Positions 43,120-54,336 of a DNA stretch of 64,000 nucleotides are shown in pieces (position 1 is the stretch's first letter; each line of letters opens with the position of its first letter). The position numbers were made by a program, and so were the translations under genes. Under the pieces are notes generated by a model. The model searched no databases. It was given only the letters and a program-made list of their open reading frames with translations, and was not told where the DNA came from. Location of the stretch: positions 153,954-217,953 of the forward strand of contig CACVBU010000854.1 in the NCBI GenBank assembly GCA_902728285.1, in the 5' to 3' direction. The stretch is from Clytia hemisphaerica. Taxonomy: Eukaryota; Cnidaria; Hydrozoa; Leptothecata; Clytiidae.

Positions 43120-44880
43120 GCCCAGTGAAAGATACAAGAACAGCTTCCTTGGGAAATACATGAAACTGATTCTGTCAACGATACAAGACCATTTTCCTTG
43201 AAAAATACATGAAACTGTTTCAATCAAAGATACAAGACCATTTTCCTTGAAAAATACACGAAACTGTTTCTGTCATAGATACAAGACCATTTTCCTTGGA
43301 AAATACATGAAACTGTTTCTGTGAAAGACACAAGACCATTTTCCTTGGAAAATACATGAAATTGTTTCTGTGAAAGATACTAGAACAGCTTCCTTAGAAA
43401 AAACATGAAACTGTTTCAGTCAAAGATACAAGACCATTTTCCTTGAAAAATGCATGAAGTTGTTTCTGTTAAAGACACAAGAACAGCTTCCTTTAGAAAA
43501 TACATGAAACGGTTTCCATCGGTCATCAAAGATACAAGAACAGTCTCCTCAGAAAATACATGAAATTGTTTTTGTCAAAGATACAAGAACATCTTCCTTT
43601 GAAAATACATGAAATTGTTTTTTTGTAAAATACTGACATTGTTTTCATCAAAGATACATGACCATTTACCTTGAAAGAAACATGAAATTGTTTTTTCTCA
43701 AAGATGCAAGAACGGCCTCCTTATAAAATACATAAAACTGTTTCTGTTAAAGACACAAGAACAGCTTCCTTGGAAAATACATGAAATTGTTTTTGTCAGA
43801 GATACAAGACCATTTTCCATAGAAAATACATGAAACTGTTTCTGTTAAAGATACATGGCCATTTTCCTAGAAAAATATTAAATGTTTCATTTAAAAGTTA
43901 CAAGAACATTTTCCTTCGAAAATACATAAAACTGTTTCAGTCAAAGATACAAGACAATTTTCTTTGAGAAATACATGAAACTGTTTCCATAAAAAATACA
44001 TGACCATTTTCCTTGAAAAATACATGAAACTGTTTCCATAAAAAATACATGAACATTTTCCTTGAAAAATACATGAAACTGTTTCTGTCAAAGATGCAAG
44101 AACATTTCCTTGAAAATACATTAAACTATGGAGGTATAAAGAAACAGGAGAAGTATGCTATTGTAACCATGCTCGCCCTACGATTAAAAAAATTACGAGG
44201 TATGCATGCTCATAATCTCATATATCGTGCATTTTCAATGAGCTCTTTTGTTGATAGGTGAAATCTTATTGGCTAACTTAAGTCTCGGAAATAAGATGAG
44301 ACGAGATTCATTGTTTCTGACATTGGTGTAAGAAAATATTTGGACTAAAAAAGGGCCTGTAAACTTTGCAATCTTTCATCAAATGAGAAGATTTTTCGAT
44401 CAACATTTTCTTCAAGGTGAACCCTATTGCTTAATACTTTCCTCCAAAATTCTCCAGCGACTTTTTGTCTACAAATTGGGTCTGAAATTGTGTGTGCTTA
44501 TAAAGAACTTTTTATTTTCTGGCTAGAGAAAATATCTTTTCAAAACAAACGCAAACTTATTTCGTGGAGCTAGATTTTATTTTATTCTCGTATATTAGAA
44601 GGCTAGAAATCTTCGATGCTGATAGTAAGAATGTTCAGAACAGACTTGAGTTCTACTAAAAAGTCGTATTTCGTCGGGCGAGCCTATAATTTCTTTTGAT
44701 TTATTACATAAAAGAAATCAAAAGACTTTAACGACCAATTACCGACAAATTCATCTCCTGTCTTTCTTTATACCTCTATGATTAAACTGTTTCTGTCAAA
44801 GATACATGACTATTTTCCTTGGAAAATACATGAAATTGTTTCTGTCAAAGATGCAAGAACATTTCCTTGAAAATACATGA
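43120..44880. repeat. Satellite-like tandem array, unit about 49 bp, more than 20 copies
   Basis: Units of the form aaatacatgaaactgtttct / gtcaaagatacaagaccatt / ttccttg repeat from about 43120 to 44127 and resume at 44781-44880. Units differ by scattered substitutions and a few indels. The array is split by a 653-bp insertion. Open frames here are by-products of the period. Confidence 0.9.
44128..44780. mobile_element. 653-bp hAT-like non-autonomous element inside the satellite array
   Basis: Ends atggaggtataaagaaa and tttctttatacctctatg are inverted repeats. ATTAAACT flanks it exactly on both sides (44120-44127 and 44781-44788). An 11-bp hairpin (tcttttgattt / aaatcaaaaga) lies near 44692-44728. 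No transposase is encoded. Confidence 0.85.
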
Positions 44881-45041
44881 TTTATAAATCTGTTTCATAA
44901 ATCGTTTTGATAATTTCTTTTTGGCGACGTCTTCAGTGATATGGTTCTATCCAAGGGAGACATTTACTTTAGGCGTAAAAACTTTCGCAAGGTAGAAAAA
45001 TCAGAATAAAAACATACTGGTTTAAAATATTTCGCTCTCTC

Positions 45042-46424
45042 TTAGAGCATCTTTTTTTTTTCTTTTTTTTTTTGTTTTGTTGTTACCGGAGCCAGTCCCG
45101 GCACGGGTCTTTTGTGTTACAAAAGTTAATTGTCTTTAAATAAATAAATAAAAATGAAAATATTTTGTAAATATCACACCTCACAACCTCACTCACGGAA
45201 AGACCACAAGACTTCGTTCAGCTTTTGATCTTTCAGTGCTACTTGGTCTGGGGTAAATGTGCGACTCGCACGTTCACCTCTCAGACAAGCAACAACTGAT
45301 CGGATCAAGATGAAGGAAATCTTGCGTCGAATCCCGGCGATCACGACACTCTTCATGCAATTTTGCTTCTCTGAGATTTTCTCAGAAAGTCTATTTAAAA
45401 TATCGAACATTCAGGGAGTTCCGCCAGTAGCACCAAAAATCATGGTGTGTGAAGTCCCTCTCTCAATTTCCTGGATTCGTTGGTTATAAGCTCTTTTCTT
45501 CTGCTTCTCAAAGCTTGCTAATGTAGTTGAAACGGATTTTTCACGATAACTCGGAGCTAGAAGGTTTGAAACCTTAACATCAAAGAATGCTCTCTAAAAC
45601 CGTGTCCAAAAACCGTTACCACTAACATCGGCCCTTGCCTCATTACCACAAATAGCTGATTTCTTAAAATCAGCACTATCAGTTCTTGTGAGTTCGAATA
45701 ATGCGGGTTCAATTTTCACATCATGTGCAACTTCTTTCAACATCATCGCTAACGCATCACGGATGTTGTTGTGACAATGAATGACGTAACCACCGAGGTG
45801 ACAAGAAAGTGCATGTTCGATGGAGAAGGATGCTTGACATGCACATTTGACCGGTAGTCTCCTCATCTGCCAACCGTACCGCATGAAAATCGCATCAAAG
45901 AATTTTTGCTTGTTCAATATGAAATTCTCTTCCCTCAAAGGAAGAGTCGTCAGCCACGATGAAGCACCCGGACATTGAGCAATTTCCAGTGTTTTGCGCT
46001 CAATGGATGGTAAAGAAGGCTCAATTTCCCAAAGGGTTTTCTCATATTCCTTTAGTCGTTGGTTTTTTCTTGATTTGATTATCGAAATCGAGCTTGTATA
46101 ATCAACGGGCTCTTCACATTGTTTTACGACACGATCTCGTAATTCGGCCGTCGCACTTAGGCTCGTTTCGTGTTGGAATTTCGCTTCTTCTATCACATTT
46201 ATGATACCAAGTCCCCCGAATTTCGTCGGCAAAGCCATCAAGCAACGTTCAGTATCATTGCATTGTCTTCCATCGCAGAAGGCGGGAATCAAGTGGAATC
46301 TGATGACGTTTTCGAGTGGTATCAGGTATTCGTCGAGGTCTTTGACCGTACGGAATATGTAGTTGAATTTTTGGCGATATCCAACTACGAATGACACATA
46401 CGCAGCTTGTGGTTAGAGCATCTT
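45042..46424. mobile_element. 5'-truncated LINE inserted in the Penelope-like copy, with 12-bp target duplication
   Basis: TTAGAGCATCTT at 45042-45053 and 46413-46424 brackets an insertion of 45054-46412. The plus strand begins with T-rich sequence (45054-45083), i.e. an A-rich tail on the minus strand, as expected for target-primed reverse transcription. The 5' end is truncated at 46412. Confidence 0.85.
45189..46397 (-). pseudogene. LINE polyprotein C-terminus: RT tail and restriction-like endonuclease region, with stops
   Basis: One minus-strand frame runs from 46397 to 45189 with two in-frame stops, TAG at about 45594 (after GNGFWTRF) and TGA near 45411. The N-terminal part has PTKFGGLGIINV and SSWLTTLPLREENF, the thumb/C-terminal region of a reverse transcriptase. 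CACQASFSIEHALSCHLGGY followed by HNNIRD fits the CCHC motif of restriction-like endonuclease LINEs. ARADVSGNGFW..AFFDVKV could be the PD-(D/E)xK core, and SVVACLRGERAS lies near the end. The clade (R2/NeSL-like or related) is inferred. Dead copy. Confidence 0.75.
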
Positions 46425-46564
46425 CAGTTTTTTTGAATAACAAAGACGTTTAACAATTATATTTAACGACGCTAGAACGGCATTACAATGACTTCTTCAG
46501 TTTTTGACGTGGAACATCTGGTACACTTCTTTCGCGTATCCGTGGCAGTCTTTGTTGAGACCTG

Positions 46565-47152
46565 ATGGAGCCAGAGTTTGGAGTCTGCACATCCATTTAT
46601 CTTCGGCTCGTTCTCTTTCTGCGGAGGATGAAAAGTCACTTTCTAGGAAAAACAATCGCCAACAAAATCGTGCGAAATGATATCTTGGAAAGACCACCAC
46701 GTCAAAACACCACGAAACCGTGTGGTAAATGCAAGCTATGCCCGAACATTGTCACCCAGTCGGAAATCACTCACAATGGTATCACTAAACGTGTAACCAA
46801 TGGTGGTAGCTGCAAAACGAAGAACGTTGTGTATGCAGCCAGATGCAAGATCCATGACTAGTTGTACGTTGGTCACACAGGAGAAGCCTTGTTAACGCGT
46901 TTTTCAAAGCACCGCTACGACATTGGAAAGAGACCGAAAAATTCAGAGTTGGCAGAACATTTCCATCGCGACCACTCCTTTGCTGACCTTGAGGTGATGA
47001 TCCTAGAAAGTGACTTTTCATCCTCCGCAGAAAGAGAACGAGCCGAAGATAAATGGATGTACAGACTCCAAACTCTGGCTCCATCAGGTCTCAACAAAGA
47101 CTGCCACGGATACGCGAAAGAAGTGTACCAGATGTTCCACGTCAAAAACTGA
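46565..47152 (+). pseudogene. Penelope-like C-terminal fragment: Cys linker and GIY-YIG endonuclease, one amber stop
   Basis: From about 46680 the frame reads PPRQNTTKPCGKCKLCPNI, a Cys linker, then KNVVYAARCKIHD, TAG at 46859-46861, and LYVGHTGEALLTRFSKHRYD, SELAEHFHRDH, and a terminal ERERAEDKWMYRLQTLAPSG. GIY (VVY..LYVG), Arg/His and Glu positions fit the Penelope-like GIY-YIG domain. The sequence before about 46648 is the inverted copy, not part of this protein. The reverse transcriptase is absent. Confidence 0.8.
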
Positions 47153-48351
47153 AGAAGTCATTGTAATGCCGTTCTAGCGTCGTTAAATATAATTGTTAAA
47201 CGTCTTTGTTATTCAAAAAAACTGAAGATGCTCTAAGAGAGAGCGAAATATTTTAAACCTGTATGTTTTTATTTTGAGTTTTACTTCGTCCGCAATGCTG
47301 AATTGAATTGATTAAGGAGGTAGAAAAATCGCGAAATTCACAACATTTACTTTCGCGAATTTGAGGAAAAAAATTTTTTCGCGAGTATAAACTTTCGCGA
47401 ATCGTAGGATAAAAAAGAGAATTTTCGAATAAAAATTGCCTTAAAAGTGAAAAATATTCTCTAAATCCGCTAAAGACGGTTTGCTCTTCCTTCGACTTTA
47501 AAAAGGCATTAAAGGATAATAATATGCCGAAAATTTGATATTTATTATGAGTTCGAGGTTTTATAGATTTCTAACTTTTTTGAGAATTTTTCGCGAGCAT
47601 AAATTTTCGCGAATTGCCCTGTTTACAATTTTCAAAGACATTTGCTTTCGCGAAAAAGGCCGAAATTCGCGAAAATCGCGTAAGTTTCTGCTCGCGAAAG
47701 TTTGTACGCCTAAAGTATACCCTAATATACCAAAATATACGCATTTTTTCTGTAAAGAATCCCTGAAATATTTTTGATAATGATCAGCGTAATAAAAGTC
47801 ATTTATTGACTCGCGCAGTTTTTTGTTTTTTTTGAAATTTCAATTTTTTAAACTGGTCTTAATAAGTTTGTACTTCTATGCTAATGATTGTGTAGCGCCG
47901 TGGGTAAGAGCACTGAATGAAGAAATAATTCAGCAAAAAGAATTTGTCTAGGTTCAAATCCACTGTTAAACTTACGGATGATGATTCAGATAAGATTATA
48001 CCGATCATACACAGTTCATCAAAATTGAGTTTAGGTATTCCCAATGCGACTGTATATCAATTTGAGCATGTTAATGCGCATGCGTAATCTAAAACCGCAA
48101 GTGGTTAATATATGGAAATATATAAGCAAAACGAAATGCGGAGGGTTGGTCGGTCGGGGTGGAGGTGTCCTATAGTAACTCAATAATACATCCAAGTCAC
48201 TTAAAGAATTGAATTTCCTTAGTCTATTTCCATTAAAAAAGAAAGATTTTTGTTGAAGTTTCTTCTATTTTTATTGAAATTCTATATTTTAAGAGTGTCA
48301 TGAAAAAGAGTGTCCGGGACATAGCGCATCGCTGCCTAAGGGGTGATTTAG

Positions 48352-48894
48352 GAGAGGTACGCGACCATACCTCGTCCCAGACCCCTAAGGTGGGTTTCGA
48401 GCAAAGCACCTTATGATACACCGGTCGTCAGCGGTACTGATTGTGCACGCGCAATCGAGCAAACTATGCTGAGAGCTCTGGGTATCGTAAGTACGCGAGC
48501 TACGAGCGAACAAGTTCTCAACACGAAACAGGATACCATAACATCCCCAGGAACCGGCTGCCGCATGTTAAACCATGAATTCAACCATGGTTAGGCGCTT
48601 GCAGACTGGTATGGACTGCCGCACGAAAACCTCTACTTTCCTGGGAATGGGCCTTGTCACGTGTCATGGACACAAGTCAATTGCGACAACCAGACTAATA
48701 TTCCATCATCTAACCATATTTCTTTGCTTTATTATTATTTGTGGTTTATGGCACGCATGCGCTGTGAAGGCCGTGATTATACTACAGATACTTTGGAGAA
48801 TTTACATAAATATCGAGATTCAGATCCGAGAAAATTTTATGTTTCCTCTACCATCATGCTATTTAACTTTTTTTCTAAAGAGGTTTTCAAGTGA
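48352..48894 (+). pseudogene. Decayed coding region of unknown family, GC-richer than surroundings
   Basis: One frame is open from 48352 to TGA at 48892 apart from a single TAG at 48592. It reads DTPVVSGTDCARAIEQTMLR and, after the stop, ALADWYGLPHENLYFPGNGP, with a later RMRCEGRDYTTDTLENLHKY. The text looks like real protein and base composition changes sharply at about 48300. A second frame upstream (SVRDIAHRCLRGDLGEV, from about 48309) may be part of it via a frameshift near 48410. No family recognised; an integrated foreign fragment or an old retrocopy are both possible. Confidence 0.4.
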
Positions 48895-49588
48895 ATCGAA
48901 AATTTAAAACAATGATTCCCAATAAACGATCCAAATACGAAACTGGGAAAAATCCAGGGAAAAATATGCCGATTCAATGTGGCAATAGAGGTGGGAGAAT
49001 TAACCGGGCGTCGAGCGGTCAAATTGAAGATTTTTGGTGTGTACCGTTAAAACTTTCAAAATTTCAAAAATAAAATCAGTCTAATAGTGTTATTCCAATT
49101 ATAGCCGAAATTCCAGAACAATTTCTAGTCGGAGTAAATATTTTACCAAAATCTAGAAAAAATTCTTCCATGAAATCTTTTTCTAATGTCCAATGATGTT
49201 AAGAGTGCATAAACAACGCCATGTGTCAGGTAAGTTCTTGCAGATAATATTTGAGGGCTATAGGCTACATAATATTTTGGAGGCATCAATCAAAACGTAG
49301 AACTCACAATAAAAGTTAAATTTTCGACAAAAAATTGACGTTTCTTTTTCAAAAATAATCATACAACAAAACACCACAAATAATATATCCAAATTTACAG
49401 TAATAAATACAATATTTACTACCCATAACGAAGTAAATTTTAAAATTTGTAGTCGATTATAATATTCAATAACACTATATAGGGATACCAATTTTTTTAG
49501 CTCCGATTTACCCCCACAGTTTGATAGGTTGACTGGGATCCCGTTAACGATATCAATGATCACTTACATTTCCCACAATTCTCATGCC

Positions 49589-49832
49589 TTGAGTTTAAAA
49601 CCTGAAGGGCTAGAGTAAAATCTTCCAGGCAAGAAAAAGTGAAGCCACTTTTTTCCCATCCAGAACGCGTCTAGAACGTTTTTGAGGACTACATTTCTTG
49701 AAATCTAGCGATAGATTTTATTTTAGTTCCAACATTTCTGTAAAAACCACGCGCGGGCGTTCTGAATGGGAAATAAGTCGCTTCATTTCCCACCCAGGAG
49801 TCTCGAGGGTAGCCTTTCGGGCTTGGAAGCCA
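49589..49832. mobile_element. Family C MITE, copy 3
   Basis: ttgagtttaaaacctgaagg at the left and cctttcgggcttggaagcca at the right; interior gaaatctagcgatagatttt and cagaacgcgtctag match the 34185 copy read in reverse. 48895-49588 has nothing recognised. Confidence 0.65.
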
Positions 49833-49859
49833 ATGTTCTTTACCTCTAATCTCTAAACA

Positions 49860-50133
49860 TACACGTTTTTTTTATATAAGAACAAACTGTATAAGAACAT
49901 AAGGCTTCGATACCAAAATGTTAAGAACAAACTTAAGAACATAAAATGTTAAGAACAAAGTTAAGAACATTTTAAGGCTTTAAAACACCGGATTTCTTGG
50001 AATAATAGATAACAATATTCACAAAATGAAAAAACAAGAATATGTTAAGGACATTTTTAGGCTTAATACTTAAAAAGTTAAGAAGATCTGAAGGCTTCAA
50101 AAATTTTGGTTGTACTCATTGAAAAAACGTGTA
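49860..50133. mobile_element. Family B MITE, copy 3 (reverse orientation)
   Basis: tacacgttttttttatataa and ttgaaaaaacgtgta ends with repeated gttaagaaca phrases; reverse orientation relative to the copy at 17424. 50134-50905 shows no supportable gene. Confidence 0.7.
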
Positions 50134-50905
50134 ATGGATCCCGGAATTTCCCACTATTGCGATAAAGGAATGACCTATGCCCTCGTTTAGCTGTATACCC
50201 TGTGGACCACTTTTAGGAGCGTGACAACATCAGTCTTTGCTCGCTTACCCGAACCGCACTGATGAGTTCTGGGGAAATGCGATCTATGTGCCTGCGGGAA
50301 GTTACTTTTTGGTCCTCAGTTTTTCGCCTGTATAAAAAACCTTTATATGCTATTATGCCCAAACGACCCTAGAGAAAAATGCACCAAGAGGACTTTAAAA
50401 TATTTAGCGATACTAAATTTGACCGGGTTAATTTTTGAACAAAATGATTTTTCGAGTTTCTGTAGGTACCGGATGAAAATCATGAATAGTTATTATCAAA
50501 CTAATTTTTCTAAAATGGTTTTTACCGGGAGACAGGGCCGTGAGAATAATTTTGATCTCGCACTTGATTAGAATTGAAAATCCCAGTAAAAATGACAGAA
50601 ATGAGTTTTTTAACTCCAAGAATATTTCAACACCAATTTATTTCGAATCTCGGACGTTTTCCGCATGGTGTATTAGATCGTCAAGATCGGTATTGCTTCA
50701 TTCGATCCAAGTGGAAGACCGTCGATCGGATTCATCATTGAACTGGTAAGTGGTGAAATACGGTGGTGATATCGGCATGTAACATTCATACAACCGCAAT
50801 TTCTTGTTGCAACGCGATCGTTGAATGAACAATTACAAATCCAGCATTATCCTTGAAAAAAGAAAGAATTAGTATTAAAGAGTTTTCAAATTATAAAAAA
50901 AAATT

Positions 50906-51154
50906 TGAATATGGGGGGAGGGGGTGAAAAAATAACATTTTATGGAAATTTACCCCCCCCCCTGGACTTTGTGACTTTTGACCCCCGGAAAAGCATCAGT
51001 TGACCCCCTGAACATTCAAAATTACCCTCAAACAGAGCAAAGTTACCCAAAAATAGAGCAAGTTTACCCCCGGACATTTTGTAGGTTTTTTACTACCCCC
51101 GGAAACTATATCCTCCCCCCCCCAGGTACGGACATTTTCTGGAAGAGCCCAATA
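50906..51154. mobile_element. Family E MITE, copy 2, with ACCCCCGGA motif
   Basis: The right end attttctggaagagcccaat matches family E. The interior repeats (t/g)accccc(t/g)ga and cccccggaca; the left end is G-rich and degraded. Confidence 0.55.
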
Positions 51155-51291
51155 CAGTTATTTTGTTTGTATTTTAGAATTGGTCTACTTTGCGCCCAGA
51201 GAAACTCGAGCATTGGAAAGCTTGCTCCATTTTACTGACCACCTCTCTCCCACACGTAGCCCTGGAATCCCCCTGCCTTGTTTCCTTGAGT

Positions 51292-51425
51292 ATTCATGAT
51301 ATTCATGACCCCGGCTTTTGCCAGTGGTGGTAAATTTCATACAACTTTTGACTAGTTTAAATTTGCCACTACTGGCAAAAACCGGGGTCTTTCCGTAGAA
51401 AACATAACGTCATGAGTATCATGAA
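51292..51425. mobile_element. Foldback MITE
   Basis: gaccccggcttttgccagtg pairs with actggcaaaaaccggggtc, and outer gagtattcatgat pairs with atcatgaatt. Almost all of the 134 bp is one hairpin. 51430-52600 shows no supported feature. Confidence 0.65.
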
Positions 51426-52610
51426 TTGCTTTTAACTTTGAAAAATTTCTACCTACTAAAGCTTTTGTGGTTTTTATTCGACTACCTACCACTCAAATTC
51501 CTCAGCAAAGTAGCCTTGATAATCGAAAATGGGTAAAGGATCGCAAAGTTGGGAAACTTACAAATATAGAAACAGGAAAATACTTTTTCAGAATTGCCAA
51601 GCCCCCTTTTCAAAACGACCTCCTGTCTTGCCATCTCCATTTTTAGGTTTTTCCGGTCCATAGAAACCGAATAGAATCAAGCTATTTATGGTATTAACCT
51701 TCTTATAGAATTCATTTTTGACCACCTAAATCGGTCAACTCAAATAAGCCAATATTCTTAGGAAATTAACATTTCAGTGTAACCCGACCTTTACTTCCTA
51801 TCCGAGATCAATCAACCGAAAATGTCGTTAAAACCTCATTTACACCAAACCGGAAACTCAAATTAGCCGAACAAGAAGTTTTAAAAATAACGAACATCAA
51901 TAAATGACGTCACTTTGTTAGAATACAAAACAAAGCAGTGATACCAAATAAGGTAAAAAGGAAAACCATAGTTTTAGAGGACATAATTTCTTTCCTTTTA
52001 ATTGATTATTTTTTCTCTGAAACAGTTTAAATAGTTGACGCGGATAATTTTTTAATAATAAGTTTACTTTGGAACAGTGTTTGATTTTGAGTCAATTTTT
52101 TTGAAAAAGTTTGACTTTGGTCTAAAATTCTTTGGGACTTGGTTTTGATTAGCTGATTTACACTACATAAAAAGTAAGTTACAAATCTATTCCATCCAGT
52201 ACGGTCGATCAAGTTTACTCTATACACCTTTTTAACCGTATTCGCGCGGTCAGGCGCGGGCCACTTTATTATTTAATTTACCACCCTAAACTCAATCCAA
52301 TCCTTTTTTTACCATTTCTGCTATTGTCTTTAAGTGCGAAAAAAAGACCTTCGGCAATCAATTTTGAAATTTCCGTAAAGATCGGGATATCTTTACAGAT
52401 AAGGGCACTTTAATGCAGAAAGGGTGCTAGGGTAGGGCGCATCCCCCAAATTGATTTAGTGGTAGCGTGTATAAATGTATGTTTAGTGGCAAAGAAAATG
52501 CTTTAAATTGATCTGAGGAGATGCGAGCAGCCTGGTACTAGGGTGACGTGGACGGCAAGGTTAGGTCTTTGAAGCTCGAAGATCTTTCCAAGGATGCCAA
52601 AACTCCCATT

Positions 52611-52890
52611 TAGACCCGGGGGGGGGTACTAGGGTTGCAAGCTGACGGAGGGGGGTGCCGCCCGACTTTCGACCCTCGGACTCCTACCGGGACTAAAAAG
52701 GAGAAAACAAAGGAAAATTTTGGGAATTTTACGACCCTTACCGGGGCAAATTTTCCTCTTTTTCCTACCCTTAGTGGGACTGAAATTTGATTTTCTGGTT
52801 TTTCTGACCCTTAGCGGGACTTTGGAAATCCAAAAAAGGTACTCTTAAGGGCGGCACATACCGTACCCTCCGTTTGCCTAAATAAACCCC
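52611..52890. mobile_element. Family K TIR element with GACCCTTAGCGGGACT motif
   Basis: cccgggggggggtactaggg at the left and gggcggcacataccgtaccc..aaaccccccc at the right. Internal motif variants: gactcctaccgggacta, gacccttaccgggg, cccttagtgggactg, gacccttagcgggactt. 52890-53328 holds nothing else recognised. Confidence 0.65.
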
Positions 52891-53332
52891 CCCTCCCCGT
52901 TAAGTTAAGATAACGTCAATTTTCTGACGGAAACACCCCAAGAAATACGGAATCTGAAATCTGTGTGTTGCTATAAAAAGACAAACATAAGATTGAAATT
53001 ACTTTTTCGGACAAGAAATATCCATATATAGAGAAAGATCTGTTGTAATTTTATATAAAACACCTTTAAAGCTTCCCATGTTAAATACTTCTGGCAGGAA
53101 GCATTTTATAAATTTCATAATTAGATTTCTAGAACGCTTTATTTTGAATAGAAAGGAAATCTTTCTGAATTCGAGATCTCTTTCGAATACTGTCCTGACG
53201 TAGTAATAAACACAAGAAAGCCTGAGCGGCGTAAAGGCCCAGCAGTGTTGGCACTGTCGCCATACAACAGGAGCGAATTTTTTCAATGTATAGACTCGAG
53301 TCGGGCGAGTAATAAAGATTTGATTACTTTAA

Positions 53333-53532
53333 AGGGACATAAAAGTAGTGACGAAATTTTTGTAAACAAACCGTATGTAGCGGGATACAAAATCAAAACC
53401 AATGTCACATGTCAAAATAAAAAATGATTATTTCAATTTTTTTGCACGTTTGTTTAGGACACGTGATTTTAATTGTTCTCTTTAATGACACGTGGTTTGC
53501 GCAATGTTTACATTTTACTACATTTATGTCCC
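53333..53532. mobile_element. Family J MITE, full copy, TTAA-flanked
   Basis: agggacataaaagtagt and actacatttatgtccc are inverted repeats flanked by TTAA (53329-53332 and 53533-53536). Interior shared with 8380-8564. Confidence 0.7.
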
Positions 53533-54105
53533 TTAATGAAAGAAAGATTTGATCATATAAGTTGGAGGAATCAATTATATGTGTTTTTTTCTTACGCATG
53601 CGCACAATAGAAAGTCAGGTAGTTCGATTTTAGCCTGGAATCGTTGATTGATAATTGCACGCAAATTTTTTCGACCAGTTGTGTTTTAAAGGTCCATTGC
53701 GCTGCGCTCTGGGCCAAAAAAATAGAGTTTTGGTTTGACTCGATGGAAAAGCAAGCTTAAATAAGAAATATTTTACATCTGTGATATATTCCAGAAATAT
53801 CTTACTGGAAACAATAATATCCTCTCCTAGTAGACTCTGACTAATTCGAACTTCTATTATTCGAATTTTTCTATACTTTGAGTTTCCATTATAGGGAAAC
53901 CCTCGTAAAATATTTTCTATAATTCTAATGTCTCTGGAATTCGACAAATTAACTTCCCGTTCCAGTTCGAATTAGCGACAGACAACTGTCAATCAAATTC
54001 GACAGATTGTGACAAAAAACCGCTAAAATCATACAATAAAATTGAAGAGATCAAACAAATCTCATTCTTTCTTCTGCTTTACTTTACAGAATTCGCGAAA
54101 CCGCC

Positions 54106-54336
54106 ATGGGTGACTATTGGGAACCAAGAGATGCTATCGCACGCGAAAAGAAAATTTCGGTAGGAGTGGCGCCCCAACAACAAAACAAAACATTTCATTA
54201 TGTCGATGAAACGGATGATGCAGGAAAACCGCCCAGTAAAGCTGAAACACAACAACATTTGAAATGGCAAAAAAGTCAAGAAAAAGGACAAGGCGGCGAT
54301 CGAGATCGCAAAGTATATTGCTGTTCTGTTATGTAA
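54106..54336 (+). CDS. 76-aa protein with C-terminal CaaX box
   Basis: The ATG sits in a strong context (gccATGg), 16 bp after a good splice acceptor (ctttactttacag at 54077-54089), so a 5' UTR intron is likely. The protein begins MGDYWEPRDAIAREKKISVG, is hydrophilic (EKK, QQQ, DETDD), and ends KVYCCSVM. CSVM is a CaaX box; Met at the last position favours farnesylation, and the preceding Cys could be palmitoylated. It probably sits on the cytosolic face of a membrane. No family recognised. The single coding exon is short, but start, end and composition are coherent. 54337-55260 has no further feature I can support. Confidence 0.65.
   Translation: MGDYWEPRDAIAREKKISVGVAPQQQNKTFHYVDETDDAGKPPSKAETQQHLKWQKSQEKGQGGDRDRKVYCCSVM

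Larger units (their letters stand above)
45003..47318. mobile_element. Penelope-like element, head-to-head inverted dimer
   Basis: GGTAGAAAAATC occurs at 44991-45002 and 47319-47330 as a 12-bp target duplication. The right half (from about 46648) is a plus-strand, 5'-truncated copy ending in a GIY-YIG domain. The left half is a shorter minus-strand copy of the same 3' region (46413-46647 continued at 45003-45053), nearly identical to 47002-47278. The left half is interrupted by a LINE. Inverted partial dimers are typical of Penelope-like insertions. Confidence 0.8.
44967..47715. mobile_element. TA-flanked TIR element hosting nested retroelements (family G)
   Basis: ctttaggcgtaaaaactttc (from 44967) is mirrored by gaaagtttgtacgcctaaag (to 47715), both flanked by TA. 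Its own interior, now mostly at 47319-47700, is rich in ttcgcgaa motifs. At 44991 it is interrupted by the Penelope-like insertion. Confidence 0.75.

Noticed and set aside
43891-44121. Minus-strand ORF with repeated CIFQGKCS-type peptide
   Set aside because: By-product of the ~49-bp satellite unit, which stays open in one frame only over a few copies.
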